The notes under the pieces were generated by a model. The model made no database searches. It worked only from the letters and a program-made list of their open reading frames with translations, and had not been told where the DNA came from. A stretch of DNA of 64,000 nt from Lewinellaceae bacterium. GTDB taxonomy: Bacteria > Bacteroidota > Bacteroidia > Chitinophagales > Saprospiraceae. Both the position numbers and the translations under genes were made by a program. Positions 42,812 through 51,629 of the stretch are shown here, piece after piece (position 1 is the first letter of the stretch; the number at the start of each line of letters is the position of its first letter). The DNA is taken from the NCBI GenBank assembly GCA_020636355.1, contig JACJYB010000002.1, positions 694,144 through 758,143 of the forward strand, given 5' to 3'.

Positions 42812-45292
42812 CTATTCTCCCGCCAATACTTCAGCAGGATTTGCATTCGCCGCTCTCCAGGCATGAAAGAAAACGGTAAGGGCTCCAAGGAGCATTACAA
42901 TAATTCCTGCCACCAGAAAATACCAGATATGTAACGGTATCCGCAGTGAAAATCCCTGCAGCCACTTGTGCATCAGCCATCCAATGACTGGCCAGGCCAA
43001 TATATTTGCTACCAAAATGATTTTGGCAAAATCCGCCGTCAATAGAAGGATCAATTGTCCAACGTCAGCGCCCAGCACTTTACGGACACTGATTTCCTTC
43101 ACACGCTGCTGAGCCATAAATGCTGATAAGCCAAATAATCCAAGGCACGCCACCAGGATAGCCAAAAACGCAAAAATGAAGGACAGCTTCTGAAATCTCA
43201 GCTCATTTTGGTATTGCGCATTGAAATAATCATCGAGAAAAAAATACTGAAATGGACTCCCGGGGAACCGGCTACTCCATTCGGACTCAATAAATGCAAT
43301 GGTTTGCTGGAGGTTTCCAGCCTGCACACGCATGAGGTAATATTCTGCGTAATCGTCCAACAGGAAGAGCGTTGGCTGAACGTCACTGCGTAACGACTCC
43401 TGGTGATAGTCATTGACCACCCCTACAATGATTCTGCTTGCGCCAAGATCATCCGAAGTTATGGTCTGTCCAATGGCATCATCCGGATTTTGATAGCCCA
43501 GCAATTGACTGGCTAATTGAGTAATGATGCACGCCGTATCCGCATCCGTGGCAATGTCCTCCGAAAAATTCCGACCTGCTAACAACTGCATATCAAAACC
43601 TTCGATGAAATGCGCATCGATCAAATTGTAATTGAAGGCATGTGCTTGCTCCGGTTGATCCTGAAACCTGCGGACATTAACTTTCCACCGCATCTTTCTT
43701 CCTGGTATAACCAGCGTACTCATCACATCGGAGATCGCATTATTACGGGCCACTTCCGTCTTGAAGTTTTTAATGTTACGTGTCCTGGTCTCCGGATTTT
43801 CGGACACCCCCGGTTGTTCGATCACAACGATTTGACTGCCATTAAATCCCAGATCCTGATTCAGCATAAATTTCATCTGCCCGTACACGATCATGGTACC
43901 AACGATCAATGCAATACATACTGCAAACTGAAATAGCACCAGCCCCTTTCGTAGCGAATTACCTTTTTGGCCGGACTCCATTGATTTACCCAGAATGCGG
44001 ATGGGCTTAAACCGGGAGAGAACAAATGCCGGGTATAAGCCAGATAAAAGCGTCCCCCCAAATAGTAGTCCCAAAATCAGCCAAACAAAATAACCCTGGT
44101 GCCACAGTGCATATCCGCCAAATTGCTCATCGGGCAAATTTGTAACCAGCCGGCTGAATGATTTAAAAAACAAAGCATAAAACCCAGTGGCAAGAACCAG
44201 TGCAAAGGCATTAATCAACAAAGATTCGGTTAAAAACTGGATCCATAATTGTCGCTGGTTTGCCCCTAATACTTTTCGAACGCCTACTTCATTTGCCCTT
44301 TCAACAGATCTTGCCGTAGATATATTGATGTAGTTGATGTAAGCAATCACCAAAACAAACAAGGCGATCAGCCCAAGAAATGAGACGGTCCGACCGTTGC
44401 CATTGAGTTCAGGTTCGTTGTTTAGCGACGAGGTCAGGTGGATGGACGTTACCGGCTGTACAAGCAGATGTTCTTCCCGGTTCTGCGCCAGCAAATCAGG
44501 AATGGATCTGTTGACTAACGCAGGCAGCTTAGCTGCCATGGCTCTGGCATCGGCACCTTCCCGGAGCTTGATATAAGTGTACATATCCTTTCGCCCCCAG
44601 CTTTCATCAAACCGGGCTCTTGCTCTTGCCGATCCCTGGTAACGGCTGAATAGCGTGCTGTAAGAAACCAGAACATCAAATTTCAAATGAGAATTCGCCG
44701 GAACATCCTGGACGACTCCGGTCACTTCATAAAGCTCATTATTGAAATCGTCATCCTGCATCCGCACATATTTGCCAATTGGGTTGTCGCTCCCAAAGTA
44801 CTTCTGTGCCGTACTTTCCGAAAGGACCGTTTTAAAAGGTTCCCGGAGCGCTGATGAGGCATCACCCGCTTCCATGGCATATCCAAACAGATCCAAAAAC
44901 GATTCGCTGGCATATAAAAAGCGCTTTTGCTTAAAAGCAATTTTGTTCTGACCATCCTCGTAGGTTACGACAATGTTATTCTTGGCACCGAGGTTGTATA
45001 AGCGGGTATATGCCTCCACTTCAGGAAATTCTTTCAACATGGCCGGACCAAGTGCCGGATAATTTTCCGCACTGGCCTGCACCAATTCCCCATTTTGGTA
45101 TTGTTCCAAACCAATTCGGTAAATGCGGTCTTTGTCCGGATAATACTGATCGTAACTGGTCTCAAACCGAACGTATTGGGTGATGAGGAGAAAAACCGTA
45201 ATGCCCAGCGTCAGGCCAAAAATATTGAGTAATGCGGTGCCTTTTCTTCGCCGGAGATTGCGTATTGCCGCAATCAGATCTCTTTTAGTCAT
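42812..45292 (-). CDS. MacB/FtsX-type ABC transporter permease
   Basis: An 826-residue permease with the fused two-module layout common in Bacteroidota: TM helix (about 20-42), MacB-type periplasmic domain, three TM helices with the FtsX motif STARSVERANEVGVRKVLGA (about 318-350), then a second module with another periplasmic domain and a closing FtsX part (QRVKEISVRKVLGADVGQLILLL). No ATPase gene is adjacent. Proteins of this kind extrude lipids or peptides or serve as mechanotransmission devices. A LytTR/LytS pair lies just upstream on the same strand (167-nt gap) and may control it; this is inference from position. Confidence 0.88.
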   Translation of the reverse strand: MTKRDLIAAIRNLRRRKGTALLNIFGLTLGITVFLLITQYVRFETSYDQYYPDKDRIYRIGLEQYQNGELVQASAENYPALGPAMLKEFPEVEAYTRLYNLGAKNNIVVTYEDGQNKIAFKQKRFLYASESFLDLFGYAMEAGDASSALREPFKTVLSESTAQKYFGSDNPIGKYVRMQDDDFNNELYEVTGVVQDVPANSHLKFDVLVSYSTLFSRYQGSARARARFDESWGRKDMYTYIKLREGADARAMAAKLPALVNRSIPDLLAQNREEHLLVQPVTSIHLTSSLNNEPELNGNGRTVSFLGLIALFVLVIAYINYINISTARSVERANEVGVRKVLGANQRQLWIQFLTESLLINAFALVLATGFYALFFKSFSRLVTNLPDEQFGGYALWHQGYFVWLILGLLFGGTLLSGLYPAFVLSRFKPIRILGKSMESGQKGNSLRKGLVLFQFAVCIALIVGTMIVYGQMKFMLNQDLGFNGSQIVVIEQPGVSENPETRTRNIKNFKTEVARNNAISDVMSTLVIPGRKMRWKVNVRRFQDQPEQAHAFNYNLIDAHFIEGFDMQLLAGRNFSEDIATDADTACIITQLASQLLGYQNPDDAIGQTITSDDLGASRIIVGVVNDYHQESLRSDVQPTLFLLDDYAEYYLMRVQAGNLQQTIAFIESEWSSRFPGSPFQYFFLDDYFNAQYQNELRFQKLSFIFAFLAILVACLGLFGLSAFMAQQRVKEISVRKVLGADVGQLILLLTADFAKIILVANILAWPVIGWLMHKWLQGFSLRIPLHIWYFLVAGIIVMLLGALTVFFHAWRAANANPAEVLAGE

Positions 45293-45459
45293 GAAGTATT
45301 GATTTAGTCAGGAATGAATGACACAAATCCCCTATTGGGATTGCCTCTTGAATGCTTTATAAGTTATTAAAATAATAAAGCTTTACCAAGATCCAATGGA
45401 TCATTAAAAGAACCTTGTATTCATTGGAACATCAATACATGGATGACTTAACTTATGAT

Positions 45460-46215
45460 TTAGTTGTCCAACCAGGCTTTAAATTTACCGGCAAGCTCCT
45501 GACTGACCGAGACATCGTCACCAGGGTCCGGGAACAGATCTATCAATAATTTACCGCGTCCCCAGGCCTTTACCCTGGAAATGGCCTTCCTGTGGACCAG
45601 GTATTTTCGGTTCAGCCGGTAAAAATGTTCCGGGTCAAACTCGTTTTCCAAATCACTTAAGGACTGATCCATTAAATACTTTCTCCCGTCATTGGTTATC
45701 AGGCAAACCATTTTTTGTTCCGCAAAAAAATAGGCGATTTCCTCAACGGTGAGAGAAACGTATTCATTTCCTAACTTGGTCAGGATTCTTTTTCTATATC
45801 TTTCCTCAACGGGCTTCTGATATTGGGCAATAAATCGTTCTAATGATCCGATAAAATGATTTTGCAAGCGATGATATTTTTCAAACGCCCGGATTAATTC
45901 TTCTTTTTTTACTGGCTTTAACAAATAATCCAGCCCATAATGCTTCAGCGCCTGTTGCCAATAGTCGTCATAAGCCGTCGTAAAAATAATGGGACAGGGT
46001 ATTTGTATCTGATCAAATATCTGAAATGATAAACCGTCGGTGAGTTCAATATCCATAAACAGAAGCTGTGGCGGTTCCTCTTCCAGAAAATGCGAAATTG
46101 AAACCTGAACGGAATGAAGTATGAACCGTATGTCGATGCCCGGTTCAATTTCCTTCAGCATCCTGACCAGACGGGCTGCTGCTGGCTTTTCATCTTCAAT
46201 GACCCAAATTTGCAT
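45460..46215 (-). CDS. LytTR family response regulator
   Basis: A 251-residue regulator: receiver domain with VIEDE, phospho-acceptor Asp55 (LLFMDIELTDG), FTTAYDD and Lys100 (LLKP), then a LytTR DNA-binding domain (about 140-245; IAYFFAEQKMVCLI, FYRLNRKYLVHRKAI). It starts 3 nt after the sensor kinase gene and is its partner. It is a paralogue of the regulator at 1076-1849. Confidence 0.93.
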   Translation of the reverse strand: MQIWVIEDEKPAAARLVRMLKEIEPGIDIRFILHSVQVSISHFLEEEPPQLLFMDIELTDGLSFQIFDQIQIPCPIIFTTAYDDYWQQALKHYGLDYLLKPVKKEELIRAFEKYHRLQNHFIGSLERFIAQYQKPVEERYRKRILTKLGNEYVSLTVEEIAYFFAEQKMVCLITNDGRKYLMDQSLSDLENEFDPEHFYRLNRKYLVHRKAISRVKAWGRGKLLIDLFPDPGDDVSVSQELAGKFKAWLDN

Positions 46216-46218
46216 TTA

Positions 46219-47295
46219 TTACCATTTTATCAGAGGTAAAGACACCCAAAATAAATCTTTTGAAACGAACCAGTGAATGGGTTTACCCACTGTAATCCGG
46301 TAACGCTCATCGAGATTTTGCAAGCCTATCCTGGAGGAATTTCGAACAAACTGCTTTGGGCGGTATTGATTGGTAATTTGCAGCTCTTCCTTATTAAAAT
46401 TTATCGCAATCCGCAGAGGCTTTTCATCCGAAAAATCATTATGCTTCACAGCATTTTCTATCAGTAACTGAATGGAGATCGGAGGCAACAAATAATCTGC
46501 CGGATCGTATTGGGGAAAATCAATATCCAATTGGATGGCTTGTTCGTAACGGATAGTCAATAATTCAAAATAATTCCGCACAAATTGGATTTCTTCGTCC
46601 AGTGGAATAAGTTCCCGTTGTTTATTTTGCAATAGGTATCGGTATACTTCAGCCAGATGATCGTTGAACTCCTTTGCTTTGCCCGGATTATGCTCGATAA
46701 AATGGGATAATGTATTCAGGGAATTAAACATAAAATGCGGATCAATTTGGCTCTTCAATGCTTCCAGCTCCGCTTTAGCCCGGACTTTCTCTTCATTAGC
46801 CCGAGCCAGTTTTTCTGATTCAGCTTCCTTAACAAGGAATACCGTTTCGTAGACATGCACAACAAAAAGAACACAGACCAGTATTGCAAGCGCATTAACT
46901 TTAATCATCTCCCAATCTACCGGTTGCCGGAAGACGAGATACCAGGATACCAGCAACAGGATGCTCACCGGCAGCGTATAAAATGGAACGACCAGTAATA
47001 GTGCCAGAATTTTGCGCATGGGCTTCTCAAACCAGTCAAAATAGCTGCGAAGCGTAAAAAGCAATAAACGGTTGCCTTCGTAGACAATTAAGGCAATACC
47101 TATCGTGAAAAGATAACTCAGCTTGACTTGCCACAAATTAAATGCAGCATAAGGAACCATACCGGAAAGGAGAGGTATGGCAATGCCAAAGAAGGGAATC
47201 AAAACCAATCGAAATGCAATATCATTGACTGCAAAGGTTTTGACTCCAGCCTGCTTCGTCGGCAAAATATCCCGTTTTATTCGGCTGATGTTCAA
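46219..47295 (-). CDS. LytS-like sensor histidine kinase
   Basis: A 358-residue kinase with four transmembrane helices (about 26-45, 55-72, 97-122, 135-152), a short coiled coil (ESEKLARANEEKVRAKAELEAL) and a PF06580-type kinase core: His187 in DPHFMFNSLN and N box LIENAVKHN, then IGLQNLDERY. The only start that keeps the first helix is TTG at 47295; an in-frame TAA lies 4 codons upstream. No extracytoplasmic sensor domain is present, so it probably senses within the membrane or via a partner such as the nearby permease. Confidence 0.9.
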   Translation of the reverse strand: MNISRIKRDILPTKQAGVKTFAVNDIAFRLVLIPFFGIAIPLLSGMVPYAAFNLWQVKLSYLFTIGIALIVYEGNRLLLFTLRSYFDWFEKPMRKILALLLVVPFYTLPVSILLLVSWYLVFRQPVDWEMIKVNALAILVCVLFVVHVYETVFLVKEAESEKLARANEEKVRAKAELEALKSQIDPHFMFNSLNTLSHFIEHNPGKAKEFNDHLAEVYRYLLQNKQRELIPLDEEIQFVRNYFELLTIRYEQAIQLDIDFPQYDPADYLLPPISIQLLIENAVKHNDFSDEKPLRIAINFNKEELQITNQYRPKQFVRNSSRIGLQNLDERYRITVGKPIHWFVSKDLFWVSLPLIKW

Positions 47296-47408
47296 TTTCG
47301 TACCATCTTAATTTGAAGCAGAAAAATACCTAAATAACTTCATTTCAGATCTTACTCCCTTCCTTTCATGCAAACGAAATCAAATTGATCATTTAAATAT
47401 TTAGCATT

Positions 47409-47843
47409 ATGGATCCGAGTTCTATCAATTGGCTGGCTATTCTGGTAGCTGGCGTTTCATCGTTTATCCTAGGGGGTGTCTGGTATTCTCCTGCTCTGTT
47501 TGGTAAGGCCTGGATGAAAGAAAATGGCCTTACTGAAGAAAAGGTACGGGCCGGTAACAAATCCAAAATCTTTGGGTGGTCACTGATCCTCTCCTTGATC
47601 ATGGCTGTCAATCTTGGTATGTTTTTAGCCGATTCTCCAGCTTCCTGTCCTGCAGAATGTGCACAACAGACTGATGTTAGCTGGGGAGCAATAGCAGGAT
47701 TCCTTGCCGGCATCTGGGTTTTTGCCGGAATTTCCATTGTCGCTTTATTTGAACAGAAATCGCTGCGTTACATCTTGATCAACGGAGGGTTTATGCTGGT
47801 CTCACTCCTTTTGATGGGTGCTATCATCGGTCTCTGGCGCTAA
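47409..47843 (+). CDS. DUF1761 family membrane protein
   Basis: A 144-residue inner-membrane protein with four hydrophobic helices. The N-terminal INWLAILVAGVSSFILGGVWYSPALFGKAWM is the signature of DUF1761. Function unknown. An extra loop with CPAECAQQ lies between helices 2 and 3. It is a single gene, followed by a hairpin terminator. Confidence 0.85.
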   Translation: MDPSSINWLAILVAGVSSFILGGVWYSPALFGKAWMKENGLTEEKVRAGNKSKIFGWSLILSLIMAVNLGMFLADSPASCPAECAQQTDVSWGAIAGFLAGIWVFAGISIVALFEQKSLRYILINGGFMLVSLLLMGAIIGLWR

Positions 47844-47912
47844 GCAATGTTCTCCGTAACGCGCAAACTGCGCCCCCTGATATTATATGGCACAATAACT
47901 ACATGAAAATGC

Positions 47913-47945
47913 AGGCTGATTCCTTCGAATCAGCCTCTTACTATT
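47913..47945 (+). terminator. Terminator-like hairpin after DUF1761 gene
   Basis: AGGCTGATTC and GAATCAGCCT form a perfect 10-bp stem with a CTTC tetraloop (47913-47936), followed by CTTACTATTTTG. The T-tract is interrupted, so termination strength is uncertain. Confidence 0.6.
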
Positions 47946-47976
47946 TTGACCCAATTTAAACCTAAATCATGCAATA

Positions 47977-48095
47977 GAATTCGTAGCGAGGCGCATTTAT
48001 GCGATAGGAGCAAGGCTTCACTAAGGAGGCATAGCATGGAACGGCGACGAAGTGAAGTGCATGATACTGAAACAGAAATGTGCCGTAGCGGAATA
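47977..48095. repeat. Palindrome-rich element, possible REP/MITE-like repeat
   Basis: The segment is bounded by imperfect inverted ends (GAATTCGTAGCGAGGCGCATTT on the left against AAATGTGCCGTAGCGGAAT on the right). Inside are CGCATTTATGCG (a palindrome with 2-nt loop) and the pair TTCACT...AGTGAA. No second copy is in the window. It resembles a dispersed non-coding repeat; identity is unproven. Confidence 0.35.
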
Positions 48096-48229
48096 TTTTT
48101 CAAGCCTATTAAACAGAACAAATTTGAAATTTTTAGCCATCAAAATCCGCAGCAGTGTTCTTCCCCAAACCCACTCTTGCACCTGCCGGAACGCGGGATG
48201 CTTTCTGGAAAAAAATCTGAATTCATGAA

Positions 48230-48379
48230 TTGGGCGGTGAACGGATCTGTGCCGAAATAGAATCCATATTAACAGGTTTATCTTCCGGATTCAATGAGTT
48301 GGCCAGGCAGGTATTAAAGCAACCAAATGTTCATTCAGAAATAGATTTTTCAGAACGATCTGAAATCATCAAATATTAA
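48230..48379 (+). pseudogene. Coding remnant or 49-codon small ORF
   Basis: From TTG at 48230 the frame reads GGERICAEIESILTGLSSGF and continues ELARQVLKQ to a TAA at 48379. The composition is protein-like. In the same frame upstream, separated only by a TGA at 48218, stands KPTLAPAGTRDAFWKKI, which suggests that both are parts of a broken gene. No family recognised. It ends 19 nt before the next gene. Confidence 0.3.
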
Positions 48380-48398
48380 CGATTAAAATAAATTCGTC

Positions 48399-48773
48399 AT
48401 GAAATTCATCATTATTTCGTTGATTGCAATTAGCCAACTATTTTCAGCCAATCACTTACCTGAAAGCAAACCATTCGGACGCACTTTGATCTGCGTGATC
48501 ATTAATGGCGACGAATATTGCATCCTGGTAGAAAGCAGTTTTCAAGACATGCCTGACCGTCTAAAAATTGATGGAAAGCTGGATTTTAATACCCACATTA
48601 TGACTTTCTCCAATTTTCCAAAGACATGGAATAATCAATCCATCAGTCTCCTCAAGGAAGGTAGTAATCTAAGCCTGAAAATGGATGACGGCACCAAGAA
48701 CTGTCAATTGACAACCGGGAAATATACCATTAAAAACAACCAGCTCCTGATACCTTTTAAGGTAGACAAGTAA
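48399..48773 (+). CDS. Small secreted protein of unknown function
   Basis: A 124-residue protein with a signal peptide (about residues 1-17, hydrophobic stretch to LFSANH). The mature part is short beta-strands with three cysteines (LICVI, EYCILV, KNCQLT). I do not recognise a family. It stands alone and ends at a hairpin shared with the convergent VOC gene. Confidence 0.6.
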   Translation: MKFIIISLIAISQLFSANHLPESKPFGRTLICVIINGDEYCILVESSFQDMPDRLKIDGKLDFNTHIMTFSNFPKTWNNQSISLLKEGSNLSLKMDDGTKNCQLTTGKYTIKNNQLLIPFKVDK

Positions 48774-48796
48774 GTGCAAACCTTCAAACAACTTCC

Positions 48797-48829
48797 CAAT
48801 GCCTTCCGTTCTCAAGATGGAAGGCATTG
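48797..48829. terminator. Hairpin between convergent genes
   Basis: CAATGCCTTCC (48797-48807) and GGAAGGCATTG (48819-48829) form a perfect 11-bp stem with an 11-nt loop between the stop of the small secreted protein and the stop of the VOC-like gene. T-tracts on both sides are weak. Confidence 0.55.
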
Positions 48830-49162
48830 CTATTTCTGAACCCAAACCAAACGATTACCAAAGGGATCCAGGGTGGTAAATTGTCCGGGAATCTCATACA
48901 TTCCACGAATCACCAAGCGGGGATCCAGTGCCCTGTAACGCGCATAATAATATTCCAAATGACTAACAGCAATGATAATCTCGGGAAATATATTCCCTAT
49001 AATTCCTTCTTTCCTCTCAGAGAGATATATCTCTAGTTCCGAAAGTTTAAATAAGTAACGTTTACCTTTCTGTCTTTTACCTTTGATCTGCAGGATGAAT
49101 CGATAAAACTTTTCGGCTTCTTCCAGGTGATTAACCCGGATTTCATACGAGGAAGTATGCAT
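48830..49162 (-). CDS. VOC/glyoxalase superfamily small protein
   Basis: A 110-residue single-module protein. The start YEIRVNHLEEAEKFYRFIL and end FTTLDPFGNRLVWVQK match the two ends of a VOC (glyoxalase/dioxygenase superfamily) module. Metal ligands cannot be assigned with confidence. Function unknown. It is the only gene of its transcription unit here. Confidence 0.75.
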   Translation of the reverse strand: MHTSSYEIRVNHLEEAEKFYRFILQIKGKRQKGKRYLFKLSELEIYLSERKEGIIGNIFPEIIIAVSHLEYYYARYRALDPRLVIRGMYEIPGQFTTLDPFGNRLVWVQK

Positions 49163-49263
49163 TGGTTATCGTTTTGGCAAATACGGCTAATCCGCCCATT
49201 GCTGGGAGGTGACCAAAACGATGACGAATAATAGTATAACGTATCAAAAGCAAAAAAGTAGAT

Positions 49264-49770
49264 TCAGTCAGTTTTTTTTGATGCCCTGTCCGGATTTTCC
49301 AACCAAATGACGGGATCATTCAGGTGGACGATTCCGGAAGAAATTACCTTACAGGTTATGCCTCCATGACCACGCATGGCCTGATAGCCCCCGGGGCCCA
49401 AATTTTCCTCCATACGGGAACAGGGATGACAGGCACCGGTTCCTTCCAGAATGACTTCGCCGATCCGGAAGCGGCTCTGTATCAGACTTTGCACATTGAT
49501 CCCGGCGACAACCAGGTTTCTTCGCAATAATGCCGGATCGACCTGATCCACATGCATCAAACGGGCCACAACATCCAGGTGTTCCCATTGGATTAATGTC
49601 ACCTGTCGCTGCTTGCTACGTCCCTGATAATGATCCCCTACTATACCTTCCGAAATGGTAATCTCTACCTTTTCCACGGAGAGGACCTCTCCCCGGGGTA
49701 ACGGGCGCGTGCCAATCCAATGCAACCTTCCTTGCCGGGGATAGGAAGCTAATAATTCCTTCATGTTCAT
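49264..49770 (-). CDS. MOSC domain protein
   Basis: About 168 residues from the ATG at 49770. The MOSC (molybdenum cofactor sulphurase C-terminal) pattern is clear: GEVLSVEKVEITISEGIVGDHY, the LRRNLVVAGINVQSL strand, and the conserved cysteine segment GTGACHPCSRMEE near residue 120, followed by GHGGITCKVISSGIV. Family members handle molybdenum cofactor-bound or sulphur-transfer substrates and detoxify N-hydroxylated compounds. The exact substrate is unknown. Confidence 0.88.
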   Translation of the reverse strand: MNMKELLASYPRQGRLHWIGTRPLPRGEVLSVEKVEITISEGIVGDHYQGRSKQRQVTLIQWEHLDVVARLMHVDQVDPALLRRNLVVAGINVQSLIQSRFRIGEVILEGTGACHPCSRMEENLGPGGYQAMRGHGGITCKVISSGIVHLNDPVIWLENPDRASKKTD

Positions 49771-49860
49771 ATCCAAAGATACTTATCGGGAGAGATTTTT
49801 AACTTTATTGCAAGAAGGTATGCAGCACAGGCTTTGGAAGGAATAAGAGCATATAGCCGA

Positions 49861-50547
49861 ATGGCGCTTGTATTGGCTACGATGGGTATGTATCTATCCG
49901 TCATTTTATTAAGGAGGGTTTGGAGTGGAGACGATCTGAGCCACGCACTCCGGATCCGGCAAAGATGGTGCCGGCTTGCCTTACGAATCCTAAAGATTTC
50001 GGTCCACTGGGAAGGATTTTGGCCTCAGAACCCGGTTATGGTTGAGTGCAACCACCGGTCGATGATGGATCCGGTTATTCTGCTGGCAAGCTATACCTGC
50101 ATCCCGGTAGGAAAAGCTGAGATTGCCCGGTATCCAATCCTGGGTAAAGCGGCCGAAGCCACCGGGATAATATTTCTTCGTCGAGATGATCCGGATAGCC
50201 GCCGACAAACCAGGGAGGCCATAGGCCGGTGGTTTAAGAAGGGATGCTCTATTCTCATCTTCCCGGAGGGAACGACCGGTGGAGGAGAAAAGACCATGCC
50301 TTTCCGCAAAGGCTCATTTGAGGTGGCCTACGAACAGAATATCCCCGTCCTCCCCTTGTTTATTGAGTACTTGGATCACGATGTGGCCTGGGAAAGTGGC
50401 TCCATGCACCGGCACTTCGTGAATACCTACGGAAAATCTGGCATCCGTGTAAACCTAAGAATTGGTCAGGAAATTCATGTGAAGGATCCGATTCAAACCA
50501 TGGATCAAGTCAAATCTTGGATGGACGGATTCCCTGCACGGAGCTAG
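49861..50547 (+). CDS. Lysophospholipid acyltransferase family protein (PlsC-like)
   Basis: About 228 residues from the ATG at 49861 (an in-frame TTG exists at 49834). An N-terminal membrane helix (residues 2-17) precedes the acyltransferase core: HX4D catalytic motif in NHRSMMDP, the substrate motif IIFLRRDD, FPEGTT, and VLPLFIEY. It transfers an acyl group to a lysophospholipid or related acceptor at the inner membrane. A second, related gene follows on the same strand about 175 nt downstream. Confidence 0.88.
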   Translation: MALVLATMGMYLSVILLRRVWSGDDLSHALRIRQRWCRLALRILKISVHWEGFWPQNPVMVECNHRSMMDPVILLASYTCIPVGKAEIARYPILGKAAEATGIIFLRRDDPDSRRQTREAIGRWFKKGCSILIFPEGTTGGGEKTMPFRKGSFEVAYEQNIPVLPLFIEYLDHDVAWESGSMHRHFVNTYGKSGIRVNLRIGQEIHVKDPIQTMDQVKSWMDGFPARS

Positions 50548-50722
50548 TACACGGCCAAAATCTTCTATCTCCCGATTAAATGACAATGATCCTGCTTACA
50601 GGTTGTAATCGGTATCAAATGTCCTTATCTTCAGATGCGGTCAGATCGCTTTACTAAGCGGGGGCGCTTCCTAATGAGGCACGAACCCGGTTTTCCTTAT
50701 TTGAGCATTGATTGGATTGCAC

Positions 50723-51535
50723 ATGAAAAAAATCGTATATCCTCTACGTGCCATCTTCCGCCTGACAGGTTTGTTTGGACTGACTTTCATTTATTTGATA
50801 TGGATGCTTATCCGGAATGCAATATCCGGCAGTGTGGAGGAGGGCATGCGTTTCCGGAAAGAGGTATGGGCCAAACATATGATGAAAATCGGAGGAATTC
50901 GATTGACCCGGGTAGGAACCCCTCCTGAACATGGGCATCTATTTGTTGTCAATCATCGTTCGTCGATAGATCCGTTGATTAATCTGGCTGACGCGCTCCT
51001 CTTTCCGGTAGCCAAAGTTGAGTTCGGACGCTGGCCGGTTATTGGTCAAGGTGCATGGGCCACCGGCATTGTATTTGTTGACCGGTCCAGTTTGGCGAGC
51101 CGGTCAAAAACCAGAATCGCCATAGCAGAGGCCCTCCGTAAAGGGTACAATGTGTTGATCTATCCGGAAGGAAAAACCAGCAATCAATACCCGACTCAGC
51201 TTTTTAAAAAAGGCTCTTTTGAGGTGGCCGCTGAATTTAATTTTCCAGTCCAGCCTGTAGCCCTGGAATTTAAAGATCGCTCCGATAATTGGGATCATAC
51301 TTGCAATTTTATCCAACATTTCATCCGGCATTTTGGCAAACCGGTCAGTGAGGTTGAGTTGCGTTACGGCCCCGTTCTCCGGTCAGCCCATTACCACATT
51401 TTGTTGGAAAAATCGCAATCCTGGATAAATGCCCAGATTGAACTGATGCGCTCCAACTGGGATGGTCCTCGCTGGAAAAATCATCAAAATTCGCAACAAA
51501 AAGTGCAAGTATGCCAGGGTAAGTCTTTGATCTGA
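50723..51535 (+). CDS. Second PlsC-like acyltransferase
   Basis: About 270 residues from the ATG at 50723. An N-terminal helix (about 12-32) precedes HX4D in NHRSSIDP, IVFVDRSS, and YPEGKTS, with FKKGSFEVAAEFNFPVQPVALEF matching the equivalent part of the gene just upstream. The two are paralogues, probably from an old tandem duplication, since identity is confined to motifs. One of the two may act as 1-acylglycerol-3-phosphate acyltransferase; the other may acylate aminolipids, but sequence alone does not show which. Confidence 0.87.
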   Translation: MKKIVYPLRAIFRLTGLFGLTFIYLIWMLIRNAISGSVEEGMRFRKEVWAKHMMKIGGIRLTRVGTPPEHGHLFVVNHRSSIDPLINLADALLFPVAKVEFGRWPVIGQGAWATGIVFVDRSSLASRSKTRIAIAEALRKGYNVLIYPEGKTSNQYPTQLFKKGSFEVAAEFNFPVQPVALEFKDRSDNWDHTCNFIQHFIRHFGKPVSEVELRYGPVLRSAHYHILLEKSQSWINAQIELMRSNWDGPRWKNHQNSQQKVQVCQGKSLI

Positions 51536-51629
51536 ACTCAAATTCTGCCTCTGAAAACAAATCATTACAATAACCTAACAACAGATCCCGGGTAATATGC
51601 AACCAGTTTTGTTCTTTTGGAAAAAAAAG

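Larger units (their letters stand above)
47844..48398. other. 555-nt stretch with hairpins and degraded coding sequence
   Basis: From left to right it holds the terminator hairpin of the DUF1761 gene (47913-47936), a palindrome-rich segment (47977-48095) and a coding-like remnant ending at TAA 48379. A longer plus-strand frame (47946-48260) runs through the palindromic part and is not protein-like. The stretch looks like the debris of an inserted element. Confidence 0.4.

Noticed and set aside
47946..48260. 104-codon plus-strand frame in the DUF1761 downstream region
   Set aside because: It runs through the palindromic element and is rich in Arg, Ser and Cys without any protein-like pattern; better explained as non-coding repeat.
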